DNA of 64,000 bases. It comes from Xylophilus rhododendri. GTDB taxonomy: Bacteria > Pseudomonadota > Gammaproteobacteria > Burkholderiales > Burkholderiaceae_C. The position numbers and the translations under genes were made by a program. Below the pieces are notes generated by a model, which was given only the letters and a program-made list of their open reading frames with translations, was not told the origin of the DNA and did no database searches. Where the stretch lies: contig NZ_CP047650.1 of the NCBI RefSeq assembly GCF_009906855.1, forward strand, positions 5,394,001 to 5,458,000, in the 5' to 3' direction. This document shows, piece by piece, positions 10,018 through 17,797 of the stretch; position 1 is the first letter of the stretch; every line of letters starts with the position of its first letter.

Positions 10018-11805
10018 CTACTTGCCGACGGCGATGCCGCCCAGGTTGTTGAAGCCGCCGATGCTGTGCAGCGGCCGCTGGTCGCCGGTGGCGTCCCCGG
10101 CGAACTGCAGCACCGCGCCGCTGCCGCCGGACAGGCCGTAGTTGAAGACATAGAGCCTGCCCTTGCTGTCCACCGCGATGGTGCCGGGCGAATCGATGCC
10201 GGTGCTCGGGCCCTGGATCGAGGTGAGGACCTGGTCCTGCCCCACCGAGTAGGTTTCCAGCGCCGCTGCCTTCTGGTACTTGGCATAGGAACTCACGATC
10301 AGCGCGCCGTTGGGCATGAACTTCAGGTCGGAGGCGTCCAGCCGGCAGCATTGCCAGGTGAAGTTGGCCGAGCCGTTGAAGATCTGGATGTTGGGATAGT
10401 CCGTCGACAGGCCGCCCAGGCCGGTGGCCCAGGAGATCGGCTGGGTGAAACAGCGCACCCGGCTCTGGTTGGGATCGGCCGTGTCGTTAGAAGTCGCGCA
10501 GACATAGCCGTTGGTGCCGTTGGAGTAAGACGCCACCGCCCTCGTCGAGCCCACCTTGAAGGGCGGGATGCCGCCCGGCGGCAGGTTGGGGTCGGTGGCG
10601 AACTGCACACCCGCCGGGTAGTTGATGCTGACCGTGTAGGAGCCCTGCGTGGAGCCGGAACTGTCCGCCACGAAATTCACGATCATCCCGGCCTTGTCGG
10701 AGATGTACACCGGATAGTTGCTGTCCCCTCCGGTGCTGGTCTGCAGCGGCGTGGCGTTGCCGCCCGCGCCCGGCGCGAAGATGGCCAGGCTGCGCCGGTT
10801 GGCGACATACAGCTGCCCCAGCGAATCCACCGCGATCGAGGCCGGATAGTCCAGCCCGGTGCTGGCGCCGACGATGCTGCGCGAAGGCCCGGTGAGGCTG
10901 CCGTCGTCCTGGATGTCGAACACATCGATGCGGTTGGCCGAACGCTGCGACACATAGAGGTGCTCCACATTGCCCGCCAGGGTGAGGTAGACGGTCTGCG
11001 AGAAACCGCTCTTCACATCGAAGCCATAGCTGGCCGCCGTGCCCGCGCCGTCGTAGGTGAAGCTCAGTGTGTCGGTGGCCGGCGAGGCGAAGGTGGCGGG
11101 CAGCGAGGGGCTGGCGGTGATGTGGCCGGTGAGGATGTCCTTGTCGGTCACCACGATGGCGTCGTGGTACGGCGTGGCGCCGGTGATGATGTCGCCCGCC
11201 GAATCCTTGGCCCGGATGCGCGCGGTGAACACACCGGCGGTGGCGATGGGCTGCACGCCCGGCCCGGGGCTGATGTCGACCGCGAAGGTGTTGACCCGCG
11301 GCAGCAGCGTGACATCGAGCGAGGCCTTGGTATTGACGGCGACGGTGGCCGTGCCGGTGCCCGACGAGATCGGCATATTGCCGGTGGCGCCGGTGCTGGG
11401 CCAGGTGTTGACGTCGAATTCGTCGTTGCCCACCGGCGCCGCCAGCGTGACGGTGCAGTCCAGGTTGGCGCCGTTGAGCACGCAGGCGCTGCCGGCCTTG
11501 ACATCCACCGTCACCCCCACCGGCGTGGCCGGAGCGACGCCGTTCACCCGGGTCAGCACGATGCTGACCGACTGGGTCTTGGCCGAGATGTAGGAGGGCG
11601 GCGGCGCGCTGGCCTGCGCCACCAGCTGGATCGCGCTTTGCGCGGTGGGCGCGGTGCCCACCGGAAAGCTCAGGACGATGCTCACATCGCCGGTGACGGT
11701 GTCCGCGGTCAGGCCCGGCGCGGTGACCTGCGTGGAGTTGCCGGAGCCGCCGCATGCGCTTACTGCCGCCACCGTGAGACTTGCCAGGATCAAACGTATG
11801 TTCAT
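10018..11805 (-). CDS. Secreted lipoprotein with beta-propeller (NHL/SBBP-like) repeats
   Basis: A 595-residue protein beginning with a lipoprotein signal peptide; the lipobox VSAC puts the acylated cysteine at about residue 18, followed by GGSGNST. The first 280 residues are beta-rich, Ig-like and alanine/threonine-rich. From about residue 285 come blade-like repeats of the type HLYVSQRSANRIDVFDI, SIAVDSLGQLYVANRRSLAIFAP and IAVDSKGRLYVFNYG, typical of six- or seven-bladed propellers. Expected to face the periplasm or the surface. Function unknown. It converges on the dehydrogenase with 12 bases between stops and is preceded by a 105-base gap. Confidence 0.75.
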   Translation of the reverse strand: MNIRLILASLTVAAVSACGGSGNSTQVTAPGLTADTVTGDVSIVLSFPVGTAPTAQSAIQLVAQASAPPPSYISAKTQSVSIVLTRVNGVAPATPVGVTVDVKAGSACVLNGANLDCTVTLAAPVGNDEFDVNTWPSTGATGNMPISSGTGTATVAVNTKASLDVTLLPRVNTFAVDISPGPGVQPIATAGVFTARIRAKDSAGDIITGATPYHDAIVVTDKDILTGHITASPSLPATFASPATDTLSFTYDGAGTAASYGFDVKSGFSQTVYLTLAGNVEHLYVSQRSANRIDVFDIQDDGSLTGPSRSIVGASTGLDYPASIAVDSLGQLYVANRRSLAIFAPGAGGNATPLQTSTGGDSNYPVYISDKAGMIVNFVADSSGSTQGSYTVSINYPAGVQFATDPNLPPGGIPPFKVGSTRAVASYSNGTNGYVCATSNDTADPNQSRVRCFTQPISWATGLGGLSTDYPNIQIFNGSANFTWQCCRLDASDLKFMPNGALIVSSYAKYQKAAALETYSVGQDQVLTSIQGPSTGIDSPGTIAVDSKGRLYVFNYGLSGGSGAVLQFAGDATGDQRPLHSIGGFNNLGGIAVGK

Positions 11806-11910
11806 GGAATAGGCCCGGAGGTTGATGTCTTGGCCGCACTCAGCGGCAGGGCATGTTCACAGAGCGGCGCCGGTGACGGAATACCGCGAGTGCGGTACTG
11901 AAACCGTGGT

Positions 11911-13245
11911 TCAGCCGGGCAGGGCAGCAGGCGCGAACAAGGCCACCACGCTGCCCGGCGCATCGGGCCCGAAGAAGCGCCGATGGTTCTGCGCCGACTG
12001 CTCCGCGAAACCCGCGCTGCGCGCAAACAGCGCCCGCTCGTACACGGCCAGCGCCGCCTCGACATCCCCCGGATGCTCCCGCAGCGCATGGGCCAGCTCG
12101 GCACCGTCGAGCAGCGCCAGGTTGGCGCCTTCACCCGCGAAGGGCGACATCAGGTGCGCGGCATCCCCCACCAGCGTGACACCCGGCGTGCGCTCCCACC
12201 GATGGGCGATCGGCAAGGCATGGATGGGCCGAACCACCGGCGGCGTATCGCTGGCGCTGACCAGCGCACGCAGCGGCGCCGCCCAGCCTTCGAAGGCCTC
12301 GGCCAGCCGGGCCAGGGCCGCGTCCGGCTGGCGGAAATCCAGCGTCTCGATCCAGGCCTCGGGCTTGTTGAGCGCGATATACGTGTGCAGCGTTCCATCG
12401 GCATGGTGATGCGCCAGGATGGCCCGCCCGGGCTCCACCGCCATCAGCGTGCCGGTGCCGATGGCCTGGGTGCTGGCCGGGTACCGGCCGGGGCCGTCGA
12501 AGAGCCGGGTCTCGATGAAGCAGGTGCCGGCATAGCGGGGCACGGCGGTGGAGACCAGCGGCCGCACGCGGGACCAGGCACCGTCCGCGCCCACCAGCAG
12601 ATCCGCCGTGTCGGTGGAGCCGTCGGCGAAGCGCAGCACCTGCCGCCCCACGCCATCGCGGCGCACCTCCACCAGCTTGCGGCCCCAGCGGATGGCCTGC
12701 GTGGGCAGGGAGCCGATCAGCAGCTGCCGCAACGCACCCCGATCCACCTCGGGCCGGGCCATGCCGCCGGTGCCGGGCTTGTCCAGCAGCACGGTGCCGT
12801 GCCGGTCCACCACTCGCTTGGCGTCCTCCCCGGGCAGCGCCAGGGCCAGGAAGGCATCGTGCAGCCCCGCGGCCTTCAGGGCCGGCTGGCCGTTGTATTC
12901 GTGGATGTCCAGCAGGCCGCCCTGCGCCCGGGCGGTGGGCGATGCCTCGCCCTCGTACACGGTGGCGGCGATGCCGTGGAGGTGCAGCACACGGGCCAGG
13001 GTCAGGCCGCCCAGGCCGGCGCCCACGATGGCGATGCGGGGGCAGGGCGAGCAGGGGAGGAGGGCGAGGATTCGGGATGGCGGTACATGGCGTGTTCCGG
13101 TACTACGGGTGGGGCCTGCATGCAGGCACCCGTAGAGGTCCGACGGATGTCGGGGGAAACGCTGGCCGACCTGCCGGATGACGGGAGGTGGCGTGTACGC
13201 GGCGGGCCGATGCTGCCCCGGTGCAGACCGGGCGACAGGGACCAC
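11911..13245 (-). CDS. FAD-dependent monooxygenase (TetX/PHBH type), start codon unclear
   Basis: The conserved body begins at about 13041 with [20 protein letters not shown] (Rossmann GxGxxG) and continues with the DxxG-type [12 protein letters not shown] motif and the late [16 protein letters not shown] motif that contacts the FAD ribityl chain, about 376 residues in all. In frame, the nearest accepted start is the GTG at 13245, which adds 68 unlikely residues. An ATG at about 13089 with a sensible N-terminus (MYRHPESS) is in another frame, so a frameshift between 13041 and 13089 is likely. Related enzymes hydroxylate aromatic or polyketide substrates and can inactivate tetracyclines; the substrate here is unknown. 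Confidence 0.7.
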   Translation of the reverse strand: MVPVARSAPGQHRPAAYTPPPVIRQVGQRFPRHPSDLYGCLHAGPTRSTGTRHVPPSRILALLPCSPCPRIAIVGAGLGGLTLARVLHLHGIAATVYEGEASPTARAQGGLLDIHEYNGQPALKAAGLHDAFLALALPGEDAKRVVDRHGTVLLDKPGTGGMARPEVDRGALRQLLIGSLPTQAIRWGRKLVEVRRDGVGRQVLRFADGSTDTADLLVGADGAWSRVRPLVSTAVPRYAGTCFIETRLFDGPGRYPASTQAIGTGTLMAVEPGRAILAHHHADGTLHTYIALNKPEAWIETLDFRQPDAALARLAEAFEGWAAPLRALVSASDTPPVVRPIHALPIAHRWERTPGVTLVGDAAHLMSPFAGEGANLALLDGAELAHALREHPGDVEAALAVYERALFARSAGFAEQSAQNHRRFFGPDAPGSVVALFAPAALPG

Positions 13246-13320
13246 CGTTTTTCGCGGTGAGGAAGCGGCGATTCTGGCATGGGCGAGTCATCCGGCGTTT
13301 GCCGGTGGCCCGCCCGCTGT

Positions 13321-14295
13321 CTACTGCGGCGGCGGCAGCTTGATCTGCCGCGCGATCCTGGCCCACTCCACGGTTTCGGTACGGAAGGCCCTGTCGGTTT
13401 CCTCGGGCGTGGATGTCGCCGCGTTGAGGCCCAGGTCGGCGAGCTGCCTTCTGATGGCCGGATCGCCCAGCACCTCCACCGTGTCCTGATGGATCTTCTT
13501 CAGGATGGCCGCAGGCGTGCCCTTGGGCGCGATGAAGGCCAGGTAAGGCGTGATGTCCACACCCGGATAGGTCTCGTTGACCGCGGGTATCTGCTCGAAG
13601 CCGGCGATGCGTTTCGGCCCGAAGGAGGCCAACATCTTCATCCGGTGCGACTTCACGAACTGCACGCTGGAATCGTGCGGATCGATGACCAGGTCCAGCC
13701 GCCCGCCCATCAGCTCCGACAGCGCCTGCGACCAGCCCGGAAAGTTCACATGGACCATGTCGATCCCCGCCGCATACATGAACTGCCGAAAGCCCACATA
13801 GGTGGCGCCCAGCCCGCCCGTGCCCCAGTTCAGCACGCCCGGGTTGGCCTTGGCATAGGCCACCAGCTCGGGCACCGTGTTGAAGGGCGCATCGTTGCGC
13901 GCGACCAATGCCATCTCCAGGTTCACCACCTTGGTGATGCCGCTGAAATCGTCGTAGGTGTAGGGGATGGTCTTGTAGAACAGCGGATTGTTCGCCACCG
14001 TCGCGCCGGTGACGCCGATGGTGTAGCCATCGGGCCGGGACTTGACGATGTAGTCGGTCGCCACGATGTTGCTGGCGCCCGGCTTGTAGTCGATCACCAC
14101 CGGCTGCTTCCACCTGTCCTGCAGCCGGGGCGCGATGATGCGGAACACCTGGTCGCCGCCGCCCGGCGTGAAGGGCAGCACGATGCGCACCGGAGCCTTG
14201 GGCCAATCCTGTGCCGCTGCCGTGCCGGGCAGCAGCCCGGCGGCCAGCAGGCCCAGGCCCGCGCAGAACGAGAGCACGGTCTTCGACATCTTCAT
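13321..14295 (-). CDS. Bug-family tripartite tricarboxylate transporter receptor (TctC-like)
   Basis: A 324-residue secreted protein starting at the ATG at 14295, which overlaps the upstream DUF1028 stop as ATGA. Signal peptide residues 1-25 end at TAAAQ. The mature part has the Bug hallmarks: WPKAPVRIVLPFTPGGGDQV, a YKPGASNIVATDYIVKS segment, GLGATYVGFRQFMYAAGIDMVHV, and a ligand-gripping aspartate in LDLVIDPHDSS. Bug receptors bind small carboxylates or amides in the periplasm and pass them to TctAB-type permeases; none is encoded nearby, as is usual for orphan Bug genes of Burkholderiales. With the coupled DUF1028 gene and LysR gene it forms a small uptake-and-processing locus. Confidence 0.9.
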   Translation of the reverse strand: MKMSKTVLSFCAGLGLLAAGLLPGTAAAQDWPKAPVRIVLPFTPGGGDQVFRIIAPRLQDRWKQPVVIDYKPGASNIVATDYIVKSRPDGYTIGVTGATVANNPLFYKTIPYTYDDFSGITKVVNLEMALVARNDAPFNTVPELVAYAKANPGVLNWGTGGLGATYVGFRQFMYAAGIDMVHVNFPGWSQALSELMGGRLDLVIDPHDSSVQFVKSHRMKMLASFGPKRIAGFEQIPAVNETYPGVDITPYLAFIAPKGTPAAILKKIHQDTVEVLGDPAIRRQLADLGLNAATSTPEETDRAFRTETVEWARIARQIKLPPPQ

Positions 14296-15017
14296 TTCAG
14301 GAACTCCGCGAGTTGGTCTTCGGTGAGCTGGGCTTTCTCCCAGGCCAGCTGCGACGGGCAGCGGCTGGGGTCGTCGTCGCGGTCTTCGTAATAGCCCTGG
14401 TAGCTGGCGAAGGCCTGATAGACGCGCTGCAGCTCCTGCACCGCCGTCGGATGCAGGTCGACCCGCAGGTCCCAGGCGGCCTGTGCCTTCTGCCCGGTGA
14501 CCACCACGCAGGCCGAACGCTCCGGCATGTGGGCGGTGGCCGAGCCCTGGCCGCCGGCATCGCGGCCATGTTCCAGCGACTGGATCAGCCGCTCCACCAG
14601 CGGCCGTGCCGGGTCGGCCAGGAAGCCGGCCTCCATGGCATCGAGCACATGCTCGCCCACCAGCACATTGCCGAACACCACGTGGTCGGTTCCGGCCTTC
14701 TGCCCGGCCCATCCCGCCACACGGCTGCCGGTGTGCGTGGCCACCCGGCCGTCGCGGGTCATCACGGCGATCTGGCGAAAGCTTTCGTGCACATCGTCCT
14801 GCACCAGGGCCTGCACCACGGCGCGGCTGGAACAGCCCATCGCCAGCAGCCGGTTGGCCAGCAAGGCATTGCCCTTGCGCACATTGGCCTGGGTCATGGC
14901 GACACCGGCGCCGCCATGGGCGCCCTGCGCGAAGGAGCCGCAGGCAAGCGAGTAGGTCGCGATCGCGAGGCCGATTTCGTGGGTTCTGGCACAGCGGCCG
15001 ATGACGGAGTAGGTCAT
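14292..15017 (-). CDS. DUF1028 family protein (putative Ntn-type hydrolase)
   Basis: The ATG at 15017 gives 241 residues starting TYSVIGRCARTHEIGLAIAT, the usual DUF1028 beginning; the open frame continues upstream but that part has no homology. Typical blocks follow: GAGVAMTQANVRKG, QIAVMTRDGRVATHTG, a DHVVFGNVLVGEHVLDAME stretch and AGGQGSATAHMP. The C-terminus carries a short domain (RVDLHPTAVQELQRVYQAF) also seen in family members. The family is annotated as Ntn-hydrolase-like and is often found beside periplasmic amide or peptide uptake genes, so amide hydrolysis linked to the Bug receptor is a reasonable guess. Four-base overlap with the receptor gene. Confidence 0.85.
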   Translation of the reverse strand: MTYSVIGRCARTHEIGLAIATYSLACGSFAQGAHGGAGVAMTQANVRKGNALLANRLLAMGCSSRAVVQALVQDDVHESFRQIAVMTRDGRVATHTGSRVAGWAGQKAGTDHVVFGNVLVGEHVLDAMEAGFLADPARPLVERLIQSLEHGRDAGGQGSATAHMPERSACVVVTGQKAQAAWDLRVDLHPTAVQELQRVYQAFASYQGYYEDRDDDPSRCPSQLAWEKAQLTEDQLAEFLK

Positions 15018-15109
15018 GTCTCGGGGAAGGAATGGACGAGCCCCATTCTTCCGAGCGCCCTCGGCGCCGAACAGCAGGAAATTCGTCGCCTGGCTTCGGA
15101 AAATCCGGT

Positions 15110-15136
15110 GGTCATCCACCGGTCATCCACCGGTCA
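15110..15136. repeat. Short tandem repeat, 11-base unit
   Basis: The unit GGTCATCCACC occurs at 15110-15120 and 15121-15131 and is followed by a partial third copy, GGTCA. It lies just after the stop of the LysR gene, in the spacer before the DUF1028 gene. It could be a slippage-prone tract or a repeated protein-binding site; nothing else supports either. Confidence 0.6.
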
Positions 15137-15144
15137 GGCCCCGC

Positions 15145-16059
15145 TCAGACCGAACGCAGCCTGGCCTTCTGCCCCTGGTCCTGGCTCAACAGAAAGTCGA
15201 GCAGCGCCGCCGACTGCCTGGAAAGCTCCGCCCGCTTGCGAACGCAGAACTTCAGCGGCAGCTGGGCCCAGGAGTCTTCCAGTTCGGTGATGCGCAGCGG
15301 CACCTGCGCCTGCATGCGCTCGGCCGCCGATGCCGGCACGATGCCGATCCCCACCCCGTCGGCCACCAGCTGGCAGGTCATCGAGAAACTGCGAAGCTGC
15401 ACGCTGTAGCGCAGCGGCTTGCCCGCCTCGGCGGCGTGCTGCTGCAGCATGGTGTGCATCCAGCTGCCCCGGCCCGGGCCGACGAACTCGGAATCGAGGA
15501 AATCGACGAAGCGCCGCCCCACCAGCGGCGCCACCCGCTTGCTGGAGATCATCACGTAGCGGTCCAGCACGAAGGGAATGGTTTCCAGCCCCTTGGTATC
15601 GACCGGGTCCGCCACCACGCCGATGTCCGCGCTGCCATCCAGCACCGCCTGCGGGATCTGGTGATTGACCAGCTCCTCGATGGTGAGCGCGGTGCCCGGG
15701 TTTTGCAGCAGGTAGGCGCTGACGGGCTTTTGCAGGTACTCGTAGAGCGAGACCGTGTTGCAGTGGAGCTTGATGAAACTCCTGGCGCGGTTTCCGTACT
15801 CGGCCAGGTCGTCGTTCATGCGCTGCACCTCGTTGAGCAGCCGAAAGCCATGCTCCAGCAGCTTGCGTCCGGCCTCGGTGGGCACCACCCCCGAGCGGGC
15901 CCGCATCAGCAGGGGAGCGCCCATCTCCAGCTCCATCTCCTTGATGCGCGCGCTGATGGAAGCCGCGGCCCGGTGCGAACGCTCCGCGCCCAGCGTGATG
16001 CTGCCGGCCTGCACCACGTTGACGAAGATACGGAGGTCGGAGATGTCGAATCGCACCAT
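15145..16059 (-). CDS. LysR-family transcriptional regulator
   Basis: The ATG at 16059 begins the standard LysR helix-turn-helix (DISDLRIFVNVVQAGSITLG, SHRAAASISARIKEME) and gives 304 residues; the open frame extends 33 codons upstream without homology. Residues 90-300 are the effector-binding domain with the VGIGIVPASAAERM segment typical of the second half. It reads toward the DUF1028 and Bug receptor genes with a 127-base spacer, so it probably regulates them in response to the transported compound. The nucleotidyltransferase gene is transcribed divergently, 197 bases away. Confidence 0.92.
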   Translation of the reverse strand: MVRFDISDLRIFVNVVQAGSITLGAERSHRAAASISARIKEMELEMGAPLLMRARSGVVPTEAGRKLLEHGFRLLNEVQRMNDDLAEYGNRARSFIKLHCNTVSLYEYLQKPVSAYLLQNPGTALTIEELVNHQIPQAVLDGSADIGVVADPVDTKGLETIPFVLDRYVMISSKRVAPLVGRRFVDFLDSEFVGPGRGSWMHTMLQQHAAEAGKPLRYSVQLRSFSMTCQLVADGVGIGIVPASAAERMQAQVPLRITELEDSWAQLPLKFCVRKRAELSRQSAALLDFLLSQDQGQKARLRSV

Positions 16060-16256
16060 GCTGTGGCCCTGGATGATGGTTGCCCGGTGCAGGAAACAAG
16101 CGCCTGCGGACAGTGGCAGGTTCGCGGGCAATGTTTGTGCCTGCAAGAGGTCAAACACCGGTGGGCTTGCGGGGCAGGGCCGATGGGCGGATGGAAAATT
16201 GCGGCTTTGTCTATGGAAGGGTAGAGGTGAAGAAGAGCCCTTGCGCAGAGCCTCCC

Positions 16257-16547
16257 ATGCGACCTTCGCTCATGCTTGATCTCAACAGAGCCGCCATCCG
16301 TGAGGCCACCGGCCGCTACCGCGCGACCAATCCGCGTGTGTTCGGTTCGGTACTGCATGGCACGGACGAGGAGGGGAGCGATCTGGATCTATTGGTCGAT
16401 GCACTGCCCGGCGCGACGCTGTTCGATCTGGGAGGCTTGCAGGATGAGCTGGAGTCGCTCCTGGGCACTCGGGTTCATCTGCTGACGCCGATGGACCTGC
16501 CGCAGAACTTCAGGGCGAAGGTGCTGGCCGAAGCCCGGCCTGTGTGA
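16257..16547 (+). CDS. MNT-type nucleotidyltransferase (MntA-like antitoxin), partner gene missing
   Basis: The ATG at 16257 gives 96 residues: an N-terminal helix (MLDLNRAAIREATGRYRATN), then the nucleotidyltransferase signature VFGSVLHGTDEEGSDLDLLV with the GS and the two metal-binding aspartates, then a C-terminal strand, GTRVHLLTP. In active MNT proteins that strand usually carries a third acid (VDLVT); here it is histidine, so catalysis may be reduced. MNT proteins usually pair with a HEPN toxin (HepT) encoded just downstream. Here a GTGA overlap at 16544 opens a frame (VSDKRRRG) that resembles such a start for only a few codons, so the partner appears lost. Alternative start at 16272. 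Confidence 0.75.
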   Translation: MRPSLMLDLNRAAIREATGRYRATNPRVFGSVLHGTDEEGSDLDLLVDALPGATLFDLGGLQDELESLLGTRVHLLTPMDLPQNFRAKVLAEARPV

Positions 16548-16604
16548 GCGACAAGCGGCGCCGCGGCAGCATCTTTCCAGGCTGGGCGGTCGAGGTGTCA
16601 TCCC

Positions 16605-16610
16605 TAGAAT
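16605..16610 (+). promoter_or_regulatory. -10 element of the candidate ncRNA
   Basis: TAGAAT matches five of six bases of the sigma-70 -10 consensus. It sits 6-7 bases before the G run at 16615-16617, where the 5' strand of the RNA's terminal helix begins. No convincing -35 element is found at 16-18 bases upstream, so the promoter would be weak or activator-dependent. Confidence 0.35.
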
Positions 16611-16615
16611 TCCCG

Positions 16616-16823
16616 GGTTGGGTCTCTGCAAGAGCATTGGGTGAGGACCAAGCCAGAATTCCGTTTTCACCTACCGGCAGCAACGACATCTGGCGTCGTT
16701 GCAAGTAGAGGCTGTGGCAACACAGGTGCTTCGAACCACCCGTTGAGGGTTGCTAAGGAGAGGCAGCTACCTACCTCGGACCCAACTTTTGAAAACAGCC
16801 TCCTTGCGAGGCTGTTTTCATTT
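16616..16823 (+). ncRNA. Candidate structured non-coding RNA of unknown family
   Basis: No credible protein is encoded here, but the plus strand folds strongly. The ends pair: 16617-16624 (GTTGGGTC) with 16779-16786 (GACCCAAC), extendable by one G-U pair on each side. Inside are: 16637-16640 with 16648-16651 (TTGG/CCAA); a perfect 8-base stem at 16680-16687 with 16695-16702; a 5-base stem capped by a GCAA tetraloop at 16712-16725; and a stem at 16649-16653+100 (16749-16753 with 16763-16767) whose loop is TAAGGAGAG, resembling a Shine-Dalgarno sequence. A terminator follows within five bases. The GNRA loop exists only on the plus strand, which sets the orientation. About 170 bases plus terminator is the size range of 6S-like and other regulatory RNAs; I do not recognise the family. 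Confidence 0.55.
16791..16819. terminator. Bidirectional intrinsic terminator
   Basis: A perfect 12-base stem (GAAAACAGCCTC at 16791-16802 and GAGGCTGTTTTC at 16808-16819) encloses the loop CTTGC. The AAAA/TTTT ends of the stem supply a U tract on either strand. It lies five bases after the terminal helix of the candidate RNA (plus strand) and 32 bases after the stop of the minus-strand hypothetical gene, so it can serve both convergent transcripts. Confidence 0.85.
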
Positions 16824-16850
16824 GAGTCGGCCGATGCACGACGCAAAGGC

Positions 16851-17288
16851 TCAGGCGTCCATTACCCTGCAGAGCGCGGTCCCCGCTGGCCGAACCCGCG
16901 CGATGGCACGACGCATCAGATCGCCAAGCAATGCCTCCGCACTAGGCGCTACATCGGGACCGCCATCGATGGGAACAAGCCTGCAGTTCAGAAAGGCACA
17001 GACCTCGGCAATGGCGATGACCGGCGCGGTGCACAGTGCCTGCAGCGGCAACACCGCGCAGATGGAGCCTTCCAGTTCGGTGGAGGCCAGCACTACTTCC
17101 CCGCCAGGGCCCAGGTACTGCTGCGGAGCAGTCTCCTCAGTCACCCGCCTGAGCATCGAACCCAGCATTTCGTGGGCAATGGCGAGATCCATCGGGTCGA
17201 TTCCGCCCAGGGGATGAAAGCGCCGGCAGTCGCGCGGATCGACAGGGTTGCGGCAGCAAAAGAACTCGTATGCGATTCGGTCGTTCAT
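16851..17288 (-). CDS. Hypothetical protein, divergent from XRE regulator
   Basis: A 145-residue open frame with ATG at 17288. The protein begins MNDRIAYEFFCCRNPVDPRD and is mostly helical and alanine/leucine-rich in its second half (IAIAEVCAFLNCRLVPIDGG). It has five cysteines, no signal peptide and no membrane segment. I recognise no family. Support for it being real comes from its position: its start lies 40 bases from a perfect palindrome and it is transcribed divergently from an XRE regulator, while a strong terminator follows its stop. Confidence 0.6.
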   Translation of the reverse strand: MNDRIAYEFFCCRNPVDPRDCRRFHPLGGIDPMDLAIAHEMLGSMLRRVTEETAPQQYLGPGGEVVLASTELEGSICAVLPLQALCTAPVIAIAEVCAFLNCRLVPIDGGPDVAPSAEALLGDLMRRAIARVRPAGTALCRVMDA

Positions 17289-17327
17289 GGTGAAGGGCTC
17301 CAGATCGTGCCGTCCTACCCCGGGACG

Positions 17328-17342
17328 CTACGAACTTCGTAG
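17328..17342. promoter_or_regulatory. Operator palindrome 1 (CTACGAA-C-TTCGTAG)
   Basis: Perfect 7-1-7 inverted repeat in the divergent promoter region between the hypothetical gene and the XRE regulator. It shares the half-site CTACGA with the second palindrome at 17360-17378; the centres are 34 bases apart, close to three helical turns. Confidence 0.75.
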
Positions 17343-17359
17343 TAGCCAGTGTGCCATGC

Positions 17360-17378
17360 CACTACGAGGATCGTAGTG
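17360..17378. promoter_or_regulatory. Operator palindrome 2 (CACTACGA-GGA-TCGTAGTG)
   Basis: Perfect 8-3-8 inverted repeat. It overlaps the GAGG ribosome binding site and the first base of the GTG start of the XRE gene, so a bound repressor would block both transcription and initiation. The arrangement is typical of autorepression by XRE regulators of toxin-antitoxin, phage or small accessory loci. Confidence 0.75.
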
Positions 17379-17698
17379 TGACAAACGAATCAAATGACAT
17401 CAGCGTCTGGTCCTCGCGGCTGAAGGCCGCCCGTGAAGCCACGGGCATGAGCCAGCGGGCGCTGGGCATTGCCGCCGGGCTGGATCCCTCTGTCGCTTCC
17501 ACCCGGATGAACCGCTACGAGGTGGGCGTGCATGCGCCGGCCTATTCGATCTCCTGCCGGCTGGCCGAGGTGCTGGAGGTGCCGGTGGCTTATCTGTACT
17601 GCGACGACGACGAGCTGGCCGAATTCATCCTGAGCTTTCATCGGGCCGGCACCAAGGTCCGGCGAGAGGTGAAAAAGCTTCTGGGGTCTGCGGGCTGA
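17378..17698 (+). CDS. XRE-family transcriptional regulator
   Basis: 106 residues from the GTG at 17378, chosen because a GAGG site lies nine bases upstream; another in-frame GTG at 17351 would add nine residues. Residues 12-72 are a Cro/C1 helix-turn-helix (WSSRLKAAREATGMSQRALG, then VASTRMNRYEVGVHAP and LAEVLEVPVAYLYC). The short acidic tail, DDDELAEFILSFH, is common in small plasmid or phage-type XRE proteins. The two palindromes in front of it are its likely targets, giving autoregulation and control of the divergent hypothetical gene. Confidence 0.9.
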   Translation: MTNESNDISVWSSRLKAAREATGMSQRALGIAAGLDPSVASTRMNRYEVGVHAPAYSISCRLAEVLEVPVAYLYCDDDELAEFILSFHRAGTKVRREVKKLLGSAG

Positions 17699-17797
17699 CC
17701 GGCGGCTGAAAGTCAGGCGCGCGTTCGTTGGATAGCCGACGTGCCATGGCACCCCGGCACGCGGACTTTTCCACCCCGGCCGGTTATGGTGGCGCCC

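Noticed and set aside
8760..10052. 430-codon plus-strand frame overlapping the dehydrogenase gene
   Set aside because: Arginine/glycine-rich shifted frame; the 365-residue dehydrogenase in the other frame has all family motifs and a good ribosome binding site.
13289..13312. CCGGC-GTTT-GCCGG hairpin after the Bug receptor stop
   Set aside because: Only a 5-base stem and no U tract on the minus strand; too weak to call a terminator, at most a REP-like scrap.
16548..16707. Short protein frame VSDKRRRG... as a HepT toxin
   Set aside because: Only the first codons look like a HepT start; no RxxxxH motif follows and the frame runs through the candidate RNA.
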